Part shown: piece by piece, positions 33,827-42,137 of the stretch
How positions within the stretch are numbered: the first letter of the stretch is position 1
Layout of the letters: each line of letters opens with the position of its first letter
Assembly: GCA_934085825.1 (NCBI GenBank)
Contig: CAKOHR010000005.1
Location: forward strand, 45,485-109,484
Origin: an uncultured Bacilli bacterium
GTDB lineage: Bacteria; Bacillota_I; Bacilli_A; RF39; UBA660
Length of the DNA stretch: 64,000 nt
Reading direction: 5' to 3'
Position numbers and translations under genes: made by a program
Notes under the pieces: model-generated
The model's input: only the letters and a program-made list of their open reading frames with translations
Told to the model about the DNA's origin: nothing
Databases searched by the model: none

Positions 33827-35215
33827 ATGAAAATCTATAACACACTTACAAGAAAAATTGAAGAATTTATACCCTGGGAAGAAGGCAAAGTAGGCTTCTA
33901 TACTTGTGGACCAACAGTATATCATTATGCTCATATAGGAAACATGAGAAATTATGTAGGACATGACATTTTAGATAAAACATTAAGATATTTAGGTTAT
34001 GATGTAAAAAGGGTTATGAATATTACTGATGTTGGGCACTTAACTAGTGATTCAGATTCAGGCGATGACAAAATGGTCAGCAGCGCTAAAAAAGAACATA
34101 AAACGGTCATGGATATTGCAAGATTTTATACTGATGCTTTCTTTAAAGATTTTGAAGCCTTAAATAATAGAGTGCCAGATATTGTAAGCCCAGCTACAGC
34201 AAATATTGATGAATATATTAAAATCATTGAAAATTTGCTTGAAAAAGGCTATGCCTATGAAAGTGGTGGAAACATTTATTTTGATACATCAAAATTAGAT
34301 GACTACTATAAACTTACAAACCATAAAGCTGATGAAATGGTAGTGGGTGTACGTGCAGGAGTAGAAGAAGATAATTCTAAGAAAAATCAAAATGATTTTG
34401 TTTTATGGTTTACAAAGTCAAAATTTGATGATCAAGAATTAAAATGGGAAAGTCCATGGGGCTTAGGTTATCCCGGATGGCATATTGAATGTTCAGGCAT
34501 AAGTATTAAGTATCTAGGTGAACATTTGGATATTCATGGTGGTGGAGTAGATAATATATTTCCTCATCACACCAATGAAATAGCACAAAGTGAAAGTTTC
34601 TTAGGACATAAATGGTGTAATTATTGGTTCCATAACGAACATTTAAATGATGAAACTGGCAAAATGAGTAAAAGTAATGGGGCAATATTAACAGTTCAAG
34701 TTTTAAAAGACAAAGGCTATGACCCACTTAGTTTTAGATACATGTGTTTATTAAGCCATTATCGTCGTCAGTTAACATTTTCATATAGTTCATTAGATGG
34801 TGCTGAAAATGCTTATAAAAAACTACGTAGTAAAACATCAAGTTTAAAATTTGATAATGATATAAATGAAGACGATTATAATAATTGGAAGAATAAATTT
34901 ATAAATTGCCTTGAAGACGATTTAAATACGGCTAATGCTATAACTATACTTCATGATTTGTTAAAAAGTGATGTACATGAAGGAACAAAATACAAGTTAG
35001 TAGGTGAATTTGATACGGTATTAAGTTTAGATTTATTAAAACAAGATACAAAAAAAATCGAAAACGAAGAAGAAATAATTAAGAAAATAAATGAAAGAAA
35101 TGAAGCTAAAAAAAATAAAAACTATGAACTTGCTGATTCTATTAGAGCTGAATTACTTGCACAAGGAATAGTTTTAAAAGATACACGTGAAGGTACAACT
35201 TACGAGGCTAAATAA
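33827..35215 (+). CDS. cysS: Cysteinyl-tRNA synthetase
   Basis: Charges tRNA-Cys. The 462-residue protein has the first zinc ligand and HIGH region (FYTCGPTVYHYAHIGNMR), the second zinc cluster (WHIECSGISIKYLG with the HGGGVDNIFPHH element) and the KMSKS loop (GKMSKSNGA). Normal length. The gene starts behind AAGGAG and shares its last base with the next start codon (TAATGA), so cysS and the carboxypeptidase gene are coupled. Confidence 0.97.
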   Translation: MKIYNTLTRKIEEFIPWEEGKVGFYTCGPTVYHYAHIGNMRNYVGHDILDKTLRYLGYDVKRVMNITDVGHLTSDSDSGDDKMVSSAKKEHKTVMDIARFYTDAFFKDFEALNNRVPDIVSPATANIDEYIKIIENLLEKGYAYESGGNIYFDTSKLDDYYKLTNHKADEMVVGVRAGVEEDNSKKNQNDFVLWFTKSKFDDQELKWESPWGLGYPGWHIECSGISIKYLGEHLDIHGGGVDNIFPHHTNEIAQSESFLGHKWCNYWFHNEHLNDETGKMSKSNGAILTVQVLKDKGYDPLSFRYMCLLSHYRRQLTFSYSSLDGAENAYKKLRSKTSSLKFDNDINEDDYNNWKNKFINCLEDDLNTANAITILHDLLKSDVHEGTKYKLVGEFDTVLSLDLLKQDTKKIENEEEIIKKINERNEAKKNKNYELADSIRAELLAQGIVLKDTREGTTYEAK

Positions 35216-36378
35216 TGAGAAAAATTTCTATTTTTCTTCTAAGCCTCTTTTTCTTTATCAGTAATGTAAATGCTGACAATTTTACTATAACAGGTCAAAA
35301 TGTTATTTTATATAATTTAAATGATAATAATATTCTGTATAACAAAAATGCTGATGAAAGAGTAGAAATAGCAAGTTTAACTAAGATAATGACAGCCTTA
35401 GTAACTATAGAAAATACGGAAGATTTAAATAAACAAATAGTTATTAAGGAAAAAGATTTTGAAGAAGTAGCAGGTTATTCCAAAGCTGGATTTAAAGTTG
35501 GAGACATAGTAACCATTGAAGATTTACTTTATGGAATACTTCTTCCAAGCGGAGCAGATGCAGTAAATGCTGCAGTAAATAACACTTTGGGATATGATAA
35601 ATTTATTTTGAAAATGAATGAAACTGCTCAAAAAATTGGCATGCAAAATAGCAAATTTTCTAATCCCATAGGTAAAGATGATGAAAATAATTATTCAACA
35701 GCTAGTGACATAGCCAAACTTTTAAAATATGCTATTAAAAATAAAACTTTTAAGAAAGTGTTTACTAGTAAATTTTATAAGACAACAAATGGATTAAGTT
35801 TAAAAAGTACAGTGAGTAACTATGATAAAATTTTAGAAACAAATAAAATTCTCGGAGCAAAAAGTGGTTTCACTAAAGAAGCTGGCCGTTGTTTAGCTTC
35901 AATCACTACACTTCATGATGTAAATTACTTACTCGTAGTTATAAAGTCAGATACTGACTATCCATATAATGCTATCAAAGACACAATAAATATATATAAA
36001 TTTTATGATGAAAACTACAGCTATCAAAAAGTACTAAGTCAAGATACTTTTATACAAGAAATACCAGTAGATCTAAGTTCTGATAAGACATATCATATAA
36101 CTGGGGCTGAAGATATAAGTTTATATCTTAAAAATGATACTAAATTAAATTTAGTTTATGAAGGTTTAGATAAAATACCATACAGAACAAAAAAAGGAAC
36201 AAAACTAGGGATTGTAAAATTATATGAAGGGGAAAATTTAATTAAAACAAGTAATCTTTATCTTGAAAAAAATATAAATTATTATCCTTTAGAAACAATT
36301 TTTATATTTTTAATTACCTTAGTTTTTTTCATAATGTTTTTTATTATTAAAAAGAAAATAAGAAGAGGGAGAAATTAA
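35215..36378 (+). CDS. D-alanyl-D-alanine carboxypeptidase (PBP5/DacA type)
   Basis: Removes the last D-Ala from peptidoglycan stems. The 387-residue protein has a signal peptide (FLLSLFFFISNVNA), the S-x-x-K motif at S54-L-T-K57, S112-G-A in place of the usual S-x-N, and K216-S-G in place of KTG, then a C-terminal domain and a final membrane helix with a KKKIRRGR tail. The membrane anchor faces outward, as in PBP5-type enzymes. The SGA and KSG forms occur in some Bacillota carboxypeptidases. Coupled to cysS by a one-base overlap and followed at once by uppS, so wall synthesis genes share one message with tRNA synthetases. Confidence 0.88.
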   Translation: MRKISIFLLSLFFFISNVNADNFTITGQNVILYNLNDNNILYNKNADERVEIASLTKIMTALVTIENTEDLNKQIVIKEKDFEEVAGYSKAGFKVGDIVTIEDLLYGILLPSGADAVNAAVNNTLGYDKFILKMNETAQKIGMQNSKFSNPIGKDDENNYSTASDIAKLLKYAIKNKTFKKVFTSKFYKTTNGLSLKSTVSNYDKILETNKILGAKSGFTKEAGRCLASITTLHDVNYLLVVIKSDTDYPYNAIKDTINIYKFYDENYSYQKVLSQDTFIQEIPVDLSSDKTYHITGAEDISLYLKNDTKLNLVYEGLDKIPYRTKKGTKLGIVKLYEGENLIKTSNLYLEKNINYYPLETIFIFLITLVFFIMFFIIKKKIRRGRN

Positions 36379-36379
36379 A

Positions 36380-37081
36380 ATGGCGAGAATAAATCATATT
36401 GCCTTAATAGTAGATGGAAATGGAAGATGGGCTAAAGAAAAGGGAAAAAGACGAAGCGAAGGACATAAAGCTGGCGCAGAAAATCTTGAAAAAATAATAT
36501 TTTATATAAATAAAAATCATATTGCTAATTATTTAAGTTTATATGTTTTTTCAACGGAAAATTTTAATAGAAGTGCAGATGAAGTAAATTATCTAATGGA
36601 TCTTTTTATAAAATGGTTTAAAAAATGCAAAGAAAAATATAATAAAGTTAATATAAAAGTTTTGTTTTCGTCACAAAAAAAATTTCTAAAATCAGATATA
36701 GTTAAGGCCATAAATGAATTAGAAGATGAAACTAAAAATAATACAGGTTTGGTAGTCAATTTTTGTTTAAGCTATGGAGGTAGGCAAGAACTCATAGATG
36801 CCACTAAAAAAATAGTAAATGAAGTAAAAACAAATTCTTTTAATATCGAAAATTTAAATGAAAACACATTTAAAAAATATTTATATCATGATTTACCAGA
36901 TATTGACTTTTTAATTCGCACAAGTGGAGAAGAACGCATTAGCAATTTTATGTTATGGCAACTATCATATGCCGAAATGTACTTTCCTAAAGTATATTTT
37001 CCAGATTTTACTTCAGAATTATTAGAAGATGCCATTAAAGAATATGAAAAAAGAGACAGAAGGTTTGGAAAAACAAAATAA
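36380..37081 (+). CDS. uppS: Isoprenyl (undecaprenyl) diphosphate synthase
   Basis: Adds isoprene units to farnesyl diphosphate to make the lipid carrier for cell wall precursors. The 233-residue protein has the cis-prenyltransferase start HIALIVDGNGRWA with catalytic Asp D12, then the conserved SLYVFSTENFNR, and the C-terminal FLIRTSGEERISNFMLWQLSYAE. Normal length. It lies one base after the carboxypeptidase stop and ends the operon at a bidirectional terminator. Confidence 0.93.
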   Translation: MARINHIALIVDGNGRWAKEKGKRRSEGHKAGAENLEKIIFYINKNHIANYLSLYVFSTENFNRSADEVNYLMDLFIKWFKKCKEKYNKVNIKVLFSSQKKFLKSDIVKAINELEDETKNNTGLVVNFCLSYGGRQELIDATKKIVNEVKTNSFNIENLNENTFKKYLYHDLPDIDFLIRTSGEERISNFMLWQLSYAEMYFPKVYFPDFTSELLEDAIKEYEKRDRRFGKTK

Positions 37082-37113
37082 AAATTGGTGAGAAAAATTC
37101 ACCAATTTTTTTT
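37081..37113. terminator. Bidirectional terminator
   Basis: AAAATTGGTGA (37081-37091), loop GAAAAAT, TCACCAATTTT (37099-37109), T tract. Eleven perfect base pairs; it ends uppS on one strand and the gene at 37112-37843 on the other. Confidence 0.88.
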
Positions 37114-37843
37114 AACCAAGTAATTTTAAAGCTAAATACATACCAAATGTAACCGCAGAACTTATAATGAGTACAATACTTGTAAATCCTGACATTCCCA
37201 ATTTATCTTTTCTATTAAGCTTATCTAGATAATCTAAATTTTTATCAAATTCACTATAGCCAGCAAATTCTGATTTTGTCCTACGTAACACCATTTCATT
37301 TCCTAGGGAGCTTGCTTGTTGTTTATTAGTACTTGCCATTTGATTATCATAAGCACCAGCTATCATTTTATAGGCATCATATGTATTTGGATTAGCAAGT
37401 TTTCTTGATTCTTCAATAATTTTTTTTGCAGCCATAAGGTCACTAATAAAGTCCCTAACACTTTGATTTTGATAATATTTGTCAAAAAATTGAGCATTAC
37501 GAGTATAAATATTTAATTTATCTATATACTGGTCTACATAATTTTTTATTGTTTGTTCTTCATCTTCAGTGATAATTAATTGATTTAAATATTCTTGGAT
37601 TTGAGCATTTTTATTAGCCATTTGATAAAATCCATTTTTAAAATAAATAAAAATATCTTCAGGATTCATATTAAAAAATACAGGATCTATTCGGCTTAAG
37701 CCATATCCATTCAACTTAACAAAATTTCCTTCATATACTAAACAATCATTAGCTTGATCATATGAAAATTCTGCTAAGTTAGGGTAAGTTTTTTGATAAT
37801 TCTTAAGAATCATCTCATTATAATTAACATTTGCGTTATTCAT
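37112..37843 (-). CDS. Tail-anchored membrane protein of unknown function
   Basis: A 243-residue protein with a soluble, helical N-terminal part (Tyr- and Gln-rich, no cysteines) and one C-terminal membrane helix (SGFTSIVLIISSAVTFGMYL) that is followed by only a few residues. So it is tail-anchored with most of the protein in the cytoplasm. I recognise no family. Single gene, minus strand; start ATG 37843 follows AGGAGTG. Confidence 0.55.
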   Translation of the reverse strand: MNNANVNYNEMILKNYQKTYPNLAEFSYDQANDCLVYEGNFVKLNGYGLSRIDPVFFNMNPEDIFIYFKNGFYQMANKNAQIQEYLNQLIITEDEEQTIKNYVDQYIDKLNIYTRNAQFFDKYYQNQSVRDFISDLMAAKKIIEESRKLANPNTYDAYKMIAGAYDNQMASTNKQQASSLGNEMVLRRTKSEFAGYSEFDKNLDYLDKLNRKDKLGMSGFTSIVLIISSAVTFGMYLALKLLG

Positions 37844-38062
37844 GCTACATCAACACTCCTACTTTACTTTATTAAGTTTATCAAAAAAATAGCAAAAATA
37901 CAATATATATTTATTGCTAATTTTTTTAAAACATAATTTTTTTTAAAAAAATTAGTCAAAATATTACTAAATTTTAACTAAAAGTTAAGTAAATTTATTA
38001 AATTGTTAATTTTTATATCATTTCCAAAAATGATAAAGTGATAACGAAAGGAGGCGAAAAAC

Positions 38063-38440
38063 ATGAATCAAGTAATACTTGTAGGAAGGCTATCACAAGA
38101 TCCTGAATATGAAATATCTGAAACTGGTAAGAAAAGAACGATAATAAATGTAGCAATTGCACGTGGGTTTAAAAATTCTGAAGGAAAATATGAAACGGAC
38201 TTCATAAGATGTGTACTTTGGAATGGTATGGCATCAGCAACTAAAGATTATTGTCATGCTGGAGATACAATTGGCATTAAAGGCCGTCTTCAAAACAGAA
38301 GTTACGTTAATGAGCAAAATGAAACCAAATACATTACTGAAGTAATTGCTGAAAGAATATCATTTATTTCATCATCAAATAAAAATCGTAATCTTGAAGA
38401 TATTTCAAATGAAGATGACGCAATCATTGAATGTTTCTAA
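38063..38440 (+). CDS. ssb: Single-stranded DNA-binding protein (short)
   Basis: An OB-fold protein that coats single-stranded DNA. The 125-residue product has the family start MNQVILVGRLSQDPEYEI, then VNVAIARGFK-type strand (INVAIARGFKNSEGKYETDF) and GIKGRLQNRSY, and ends DDAIIECF, a variant of the acidic DDxPF partner-binding tip. It lacks the long flexible linker of major SSB proteins, so it is more like the short paralogue (SsbB type). Ribosome site AAGGAGG. It is alone and not beside rpsF/rpsR, as the main ssb of Bacilli usually is. Confidence 0.92.
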   Translation: MNQVILVGRLSQDPEYEISETGKKRTIINVAIARGFKNSEGKYETDFIRCVLWNGMASATKDYCHAGDTIGIKGRLQNRSYVNEQNETKYITEVIAERISFISSSNKNRNLEDISNEDDAIIECF

Positions 38441-38485
38441 CATCTTCTTTGAGATAAGACATATACTTAATTAAGGTGATTTTTT

Positions 38486-39262
38486 ATGAAACATTTCCGA
38501 AATCTTGGCATTATTGCTATTGCCATTTTTAGTTTTGCTTATACGGAGAAAATAGCTAATTTAACCCTCGAAAATAGTGAAATATACAAACAAATTAAAA
38601 GCGAAGAAAAAAATTATAATGAGTCTTTTGTAAATGCCGAAATAGATGATAATTATATAACTCCGGGGTTAAATGGAAAAACTGTAAATGTAAAAAATAG
38701 TTTTTACAATATGAAGGATTTAAATACATTTAATTCATACTATCTAATTTATGACACCTCATATCCAGATGTAACTCTAGAAAATAATAAAGATAAAATA
38801 GTAAATAAAGGAAATCGTTATAAAAAAAGTGTTTCTTTCATACTTGAATATAATAAAGATAATATAGATTATTTTAAAAAAAATAATTTACAAGCGAGTA
38901 TTTTGGTAAACGTTGATACTTTTAATAAAATTGAAAAATTAGAACAAATTAATAATGAAGTTAGTAAATATAAAGATTTAGAAGCATTAATCAATAGATA
39001 TAGTAACAATACACATATTTGTTATGTCACAACTAAAAATGAAAAACTTTGTCGAAAAAATCAAAAATATCTAGTAAAAACAGATAAAATATTAAATAAT
39101 AAAAGTTTTATATCTCTCAAAAATTCAATTGAACCAGGGGATATTTACTACGTAGAAAAAACAACAGATGTTAAAAATATTAAAATTTTAATAAATAGCA
39201 TAATTTATAAAGATTTAGACATTGTTTCTCTTAGTAAAATGTTAAGTGAAGAAAGAGATTGA
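38486..39262 (+). CDS. Exported protein, possibly a degenerate polysaccharide-deacetylase-like protein
   Basis: The 258-residue protein has an N-terminal hydrophobic signal or anchor (LGIIAIAIFSFAYTEKIA). A stretch ITPGLNGKTVNVKNSFYNMK and the closing SIEPGDIYYVEKTTD with LDIVSLSKML resemble the ends of NodB-fold deacetylases, where 'GDIILLH' and 'VSLSELL' occur. The metal-binding Asp and HxxxH motifs of active deacetylases are not seen, so it is not an active enzyme of that type, if it is one at all. Located before the RNase J gene but with a promoter between them. Confidence 0.45.
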   Translation: MKHFRNLGIIAIAIFSFAYTEKIANLTLENSEIYKQIKSEEKNYNESFVNAEIDDNYITPGLNGKTVNVKNSFYNMKDLNTFNSYYLIYDTSYPDVTLENNKDKIVNKGNRYKKSVSFILEYNKDNIDYFKKNNLQASILVNVDTFNKIEKLEQINNEVSKYKDLEALINRYSNNTHICYVTTKNEKLCRKNQKYLVKTDKILNNKSFISLKNSIEPGDIYYVEKTTDVKNIKILINSIIYKDLDIVSLSKMLSEERD

Positions 39263-39287
39263 TTTAATTTAAGTTTTTTGGTATAAT
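39259..39287 (+). promoter_or_regulatory. Promoter of the RNase J gene
   Basis: TTGATT 39259-39264, a 17-base spacer, TATAAT 39282-39287 preceded by TGG. It overlaps the end of the preceding gene. Confidence 0.7.
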
Positions 39288-39334
39288 CTAGTTACCGAAG
39301 AACTTATTTTTTTTGAAAATGAAGGTGATATTAT

Positions 39335-40969
39335 ATGAGTAAAATAAAGATTTTTGGTTTGGGAGGACTTTCTGAAAGTGGAAAGAATTCCTATGTAATT
39401 GAAGTAGATGACGAAATTTATGTTTTTGATGCTGGAATAAAATTTGCTAGTGGAAATTTACTAGGAATTGACTACATTATGCCTGATTTTAGTTATCTTG
39501 TTAAAAATAAGAAAAGAATTAAAGGGTTGTTTATAACTCACGGTCATCCAGAAAATATGGGAGCTGTACGAGATCTTTTAAAGGATATTCCTAATTTGAA
39601 GGTATATGCAACAAAATATACAAAATTTGAATTAATGGAATATGGTGTGAATGAAAATAATATTGAATTAATAAAACCACATAAAAAAATTAATTTTGGC
39701 ACAATTTCAATATTTCCTATTTCTGTATCCCATTCTGTACCAGATGCTGTAATGTACGTTATTAACACAAAGGATGGTGCTATATGTTATACTGGTGATT
39801 TTATAATTGATCCAAGCATGCAAGGCGCTTATGACATGGATATAGGTAAAATTGCTTACATCGGTAAACAAGGAGTTCTTTGTTTATTATGTGAATCTTC
39901 TTTTGCTGAAAAAAACGGCCATACATCACCAAAACACCGACTTGTTAACTTTTTTGAAGATGTTATAAAACACCATGACAAAAGAATAATATTTTCCGTG
40001 TTACCAACTCATTTATATACTATATCAGAAATATTTGAAGCTGCAGCTAATTCTCATCGAAAAATAGTTTTAATGGGAAAAAGATTGCAAAATGTTTTAA
40101 ATTTTGCTACTAAAGAAAAATACATAGAATATAATGAAGAATTACTTGGTGATTTATCAAATATAAATGATGATAATGCTATTCTTTTAGTAATGGATGA
40201 TCGTACAACTCCATATGCTAACATGAATAAAATATTAAATGGCTATGATAAATTTATCACATTAAAACCAACAGATACAATCGTATTTGCAGAACCACGA
40301 TATGATAGTACAGAAAAAGTTTTAGTAAAACTTCAAAATGAACTTGCTAAATTTGGGTGCAATATTGAAACTATTGATAAAGAAAAAGAAATACTTCATC
40401 ATGCCTCACGAGAAGATTTAATGCTTATGATTAAGTTAATAAATCCAAAATTCTATATACCTGTAAAAGGAGAATACCGTTACATGGTAAATAATGCTAA
40501 CTTAGCAAGTAATCTTGGCATACCTGATAGTAATATATTACTTAAACAAAACGGCGATGTCGTAACTTTTGAAAATGGTAAATTAATAGACAATTTTGCT
40601 AGAATAAAAGTAGATGATGTTTTAATAGATGGAACAAGTAATGATGATATAGGTGACCTAGTAATAAAAGATAGAGAAATGCTATCTGAAAATGGGATTG
40701 TATTAATAAGTGCCACAGTTGATAAAAAAGATAAAGTTTTACTAGTGGGTCCTGAAGTTACAACCCGTGGATTTATCTATGTAAAAGACTCTGCCGATAT
40801 GATAAAAGAAATAAAAGTTATATGTGAAGCAATCATAAATAGGAACATAACTCCTAAGTATATTGATTTCAACCAAATAAAAGTTGAAATAAGAGAAGAA
40901 TTAAGTAGATATTTATATGAACAAACAGAATGTAAACCAATGATAATTGCTGTTGTTCAAGAAGTATAA
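39335..40969 (+). CDS. rnj: RNase J-family ribonuclease with altered metal motif
   Basis: RNase J degrades mRNA from 5' ends and cuts within it, using a metallo-beta-lactamase/beta-CASP fold. The 544-residue protein has the RNase J frame: GGLSESGKNSYVIE, ITHGHPENMGAV, SHSVPDAV with H133, TGDFIID with D155, PTHLYTISEI and the C-terminal RNase J tail. The metal motif HxHxDH reads H69-G-H71-P-E73-N74, so the Asp is Glu and the last His is Asn. That looks like a J2-type or weakly active paralogue; an active J1 could lie elsewhere. Start ATG 39335 with GAAGGTGA. Confidence 0.85.
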   Translation: MSKIKIFGLGGLSESGKNSYVIEVDDEIYVFDAGIKFASGNLLGIDYIMPDFSYLVKNKKRIKGLFITHGHPENMGAVRDLLKDIPNLKVYATKYTKFELMEYGVNENNIELIKPHKKINFGTISIFPISVSHSVPDAVMYVINTKDGAICYTGDFIIDPSMQGAYDMDIGKIAYIGKQGVLCLLCESSFAEKNGHTSPKHRLVNFFEDVIKHHDKRIIFSVLPTHLYTISEIFEAAANSHRKIVLMGKRLQNVLNFATKEKYIEYNEELLGDLSNINDDNAILLVMDDRTTPYANMNKILNGYDKFITLKPTDTIVFAEPRYDSTEKVLVKLQNELAKFGCNIETIDKEKEILHHASREDLMLMIKLINPKFYIPVKGEYRYMVNNANLASNLGIPDSNILLKQNGDVVTFENGKLIDNFARIKVDDVLIDGTSNDDIGDLVIKDREMLSENGIVLISATVDKKDKVLLVGPEVTTRGFIYVKDSADMIKEIKVICEAIINRNITPKYIDFNQIKVEIREELSRYLYEQTECKPMIIAVVQEV

Positions 40970-40975
40970 TTTTAA

Positions 40976-41008
40976 AAAAATCACTCATACTATAAATGGG
41001 TGATTTTT
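40976..41008 (+). promoter_or_regulatory. Terminator-like hairpin that holds the ribosome site of the next gene
   Basis: AAAAATCACTCAT (40976-40988), loop ACTATAA, ATGGGTGATTTTT (40996-41008): 13 base pairs with one U-G wobble, then AA and the start codon ATG 41011. It can end the rnj message, but its right arm also contains GGGTGA, the only ribosome site for the gene at 41011. Confidence 0.7.
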
Positions 41009-41010
41009 AA

Positions 41011-41427
41011 ATGGACGATGTAAAAGCGTTAAATGAACTATATAAGATAGTAACAATGGGAATAATAGGTATTGATGAAGTAAAAGGTCATATTGAAGAT
41101 AAAGCCTTAGCTAAAACCTTGAGTGATGCTAAGAAAAAATATGGAGTTAATAAACTTGATATAACCAATATGTTAAAAGAACTAGGCGAAGACCCAATAG
41201 AAATAAATATAATTATTAAAATGTTTAATGAAATATATACTGGCATTGAATTAATAAATTGCGATGATTCCAAAATAGCGAAAATGCTAATTGAAGGAAC
41301 AAACAAAGGCATATTAAAAATTGAAAAAATTTTAAACTCTGATATGGATCAAAAAGTAACCAAATTAGCAGAAGAGTTATTAGAATTATTAGAATTTCAA
41401 ATAAAATCATGGAAACCATATCTATAA
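41011..41427 (+). CDS. Small helical cytoplasmic protein of unknown function
   Basis: A 138-residue, mostly helical protein with no membrane segment (MDDVKALNELYKIVTMGIIG, KMFNEIYTGIELINCDDS). It resembles the plan of four-helix bundle PA2169/DUF2383 or DUF1657-like families in length only; I do not assign it. The start at ATG 41011 is judged by GGGTGA, which lies in the arm of a strong hairpin. The message probably runs on from rnj by read-through, and translation should be low unless the hairpin opens. Confidence 0.55.
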   Translation: MDDVKALNELYKIVTMGIIGIDEVKGHIEDKALAKTLSDAKKKYGVNKLDITNMLKELGEDPIEINIIIKMFNEIYTGIELINCDDSKIAKMLIEGTNKGILKIEKILNSDMDQKVTKLAEELLELLEFQIKSWKPYL

Positions 41428-41431
41428 TCAC

Positions 41432-41460
41432 TTGACAAGATAAGTAAAAAGTTATATCAT
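41432..41460 (+). promoter_or_regulatory. Promoter of the coiled-coil membrane protein gene
   Basis: A perfect TTGACA at 41432-41437, a 17-base spacer, TATCAT at 41455-41460. Confidence 0.7.
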
Positions 41461-41485
41461 ACTTAGACATTTGAGGGATGAAAGT

Positions 41486-42064
41486 ATGGATAGGCAGACT
41501 ATTATTGAAAACAATAATAAAAGAAAAATAGAACTTGAAGATATAATAACAATTTTAGAAAAAAGACAAATTGTATTGCGAGAAAAATTAAGTGAAACAA
41601 ATAATAAGTTAGAAGATGAAAATAAAAAATTTGCAAAATTATCATCATTATCTACTTCTTTAAGAAATAAAAAAATAGATACTTTGCAAGATTTCTTAAT
41701 ATGGACAATAATTATTTTATGTTCCACGGTGGTTTATTGTTTTAGTACAATAAGTATAATATATTTTATTTTAGTTGGGCTTTATATTTTAAAAATTCCA
41801 AGCTATATAAAACTCTATAAAATATTAAAAAATAAAGAAATAGAACACCTCGATGAAAATAAAGAAAGCATAAAAGAAAAAATAGAAAATCTTTCATATA
41901 ATAAGGCCGTATTAGAAAAAGAACTAAGAAATACTTATTATAAATGTGAAGATATGATAGTAGAAAGACAAGTACTTGAAGATATTAGTTTATATTATGG
42001 AGAAAAAGAAAAGCCTAAAGATAAAAATATTACAAGAACAAGAAAAAACTTGAATAAAATATAA
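41486..42064 (+). CDS. Coiled-coil, two-helix membrane protein
   Basis: ATG 41486 follows GAGGGATG; the in-frame TTG at 41471 overlaps that site. The 192-residue protein begins with a coiled coil (residues about 5-60, KRKIELEDIITILEKRQIVL), has two close membrane helices (LIWTIIILCSTVVYCFSTIS and IYFILVGLYILKIPSYI), and ends with a second coiled coil and a basic tail (TRTRKNLNKI). Both coiled coils face the cytoplasm. I recognise no family. Single gene between a consensus promoter and a strong terminator. Confidence 0.6.
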   Translation: MDRQTIIENNNKRKIELEDIITILEKRQIVLREKLSETNNKLEDENKKFAKLSSLSTSLRNKKIDTLQDFLIWTIIILCSTVVYCFSTISIIYFILVGLYILKIPSYIKLYKILKNKEIEHLDENKESIKEKIENLSYNKAVLEKELRNTYYKCEDMIVERQVLEDISLYYGEKEKPKDKNITRTRKNLNKI

Positions 42065-42080
42065 AAATGAGTAAAGTGAG

Positions 42081-42118
42081 AAAAAAAGATAGATTAATCT
42101 ATCTTTTTTTTGTATAAT
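42081..42118 (+). terminator. Terminator with the ackA -10 directly behind it
   Basis: AAAAAAGATAGAT and ATCTATCTTTTTT form a near-perfect palindrome (about 42082-42109) with a T tract. TATAAT at 42113-42118, with TG one base before it, is the -10 of ackA; its -35 region therefore falls in the terminator arm. Confidence 0.8.
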
Positions 42119-42137
42119 ATTAGATGAGGTGAAAGAA

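Noticed and set aside
32003..35215. T-box leaders before the tRNA synthetase genes
   Set aside because: gltX follows mazF by 15 bases and cysS follows a small gene by 10 bases; there is no room for a T-box.
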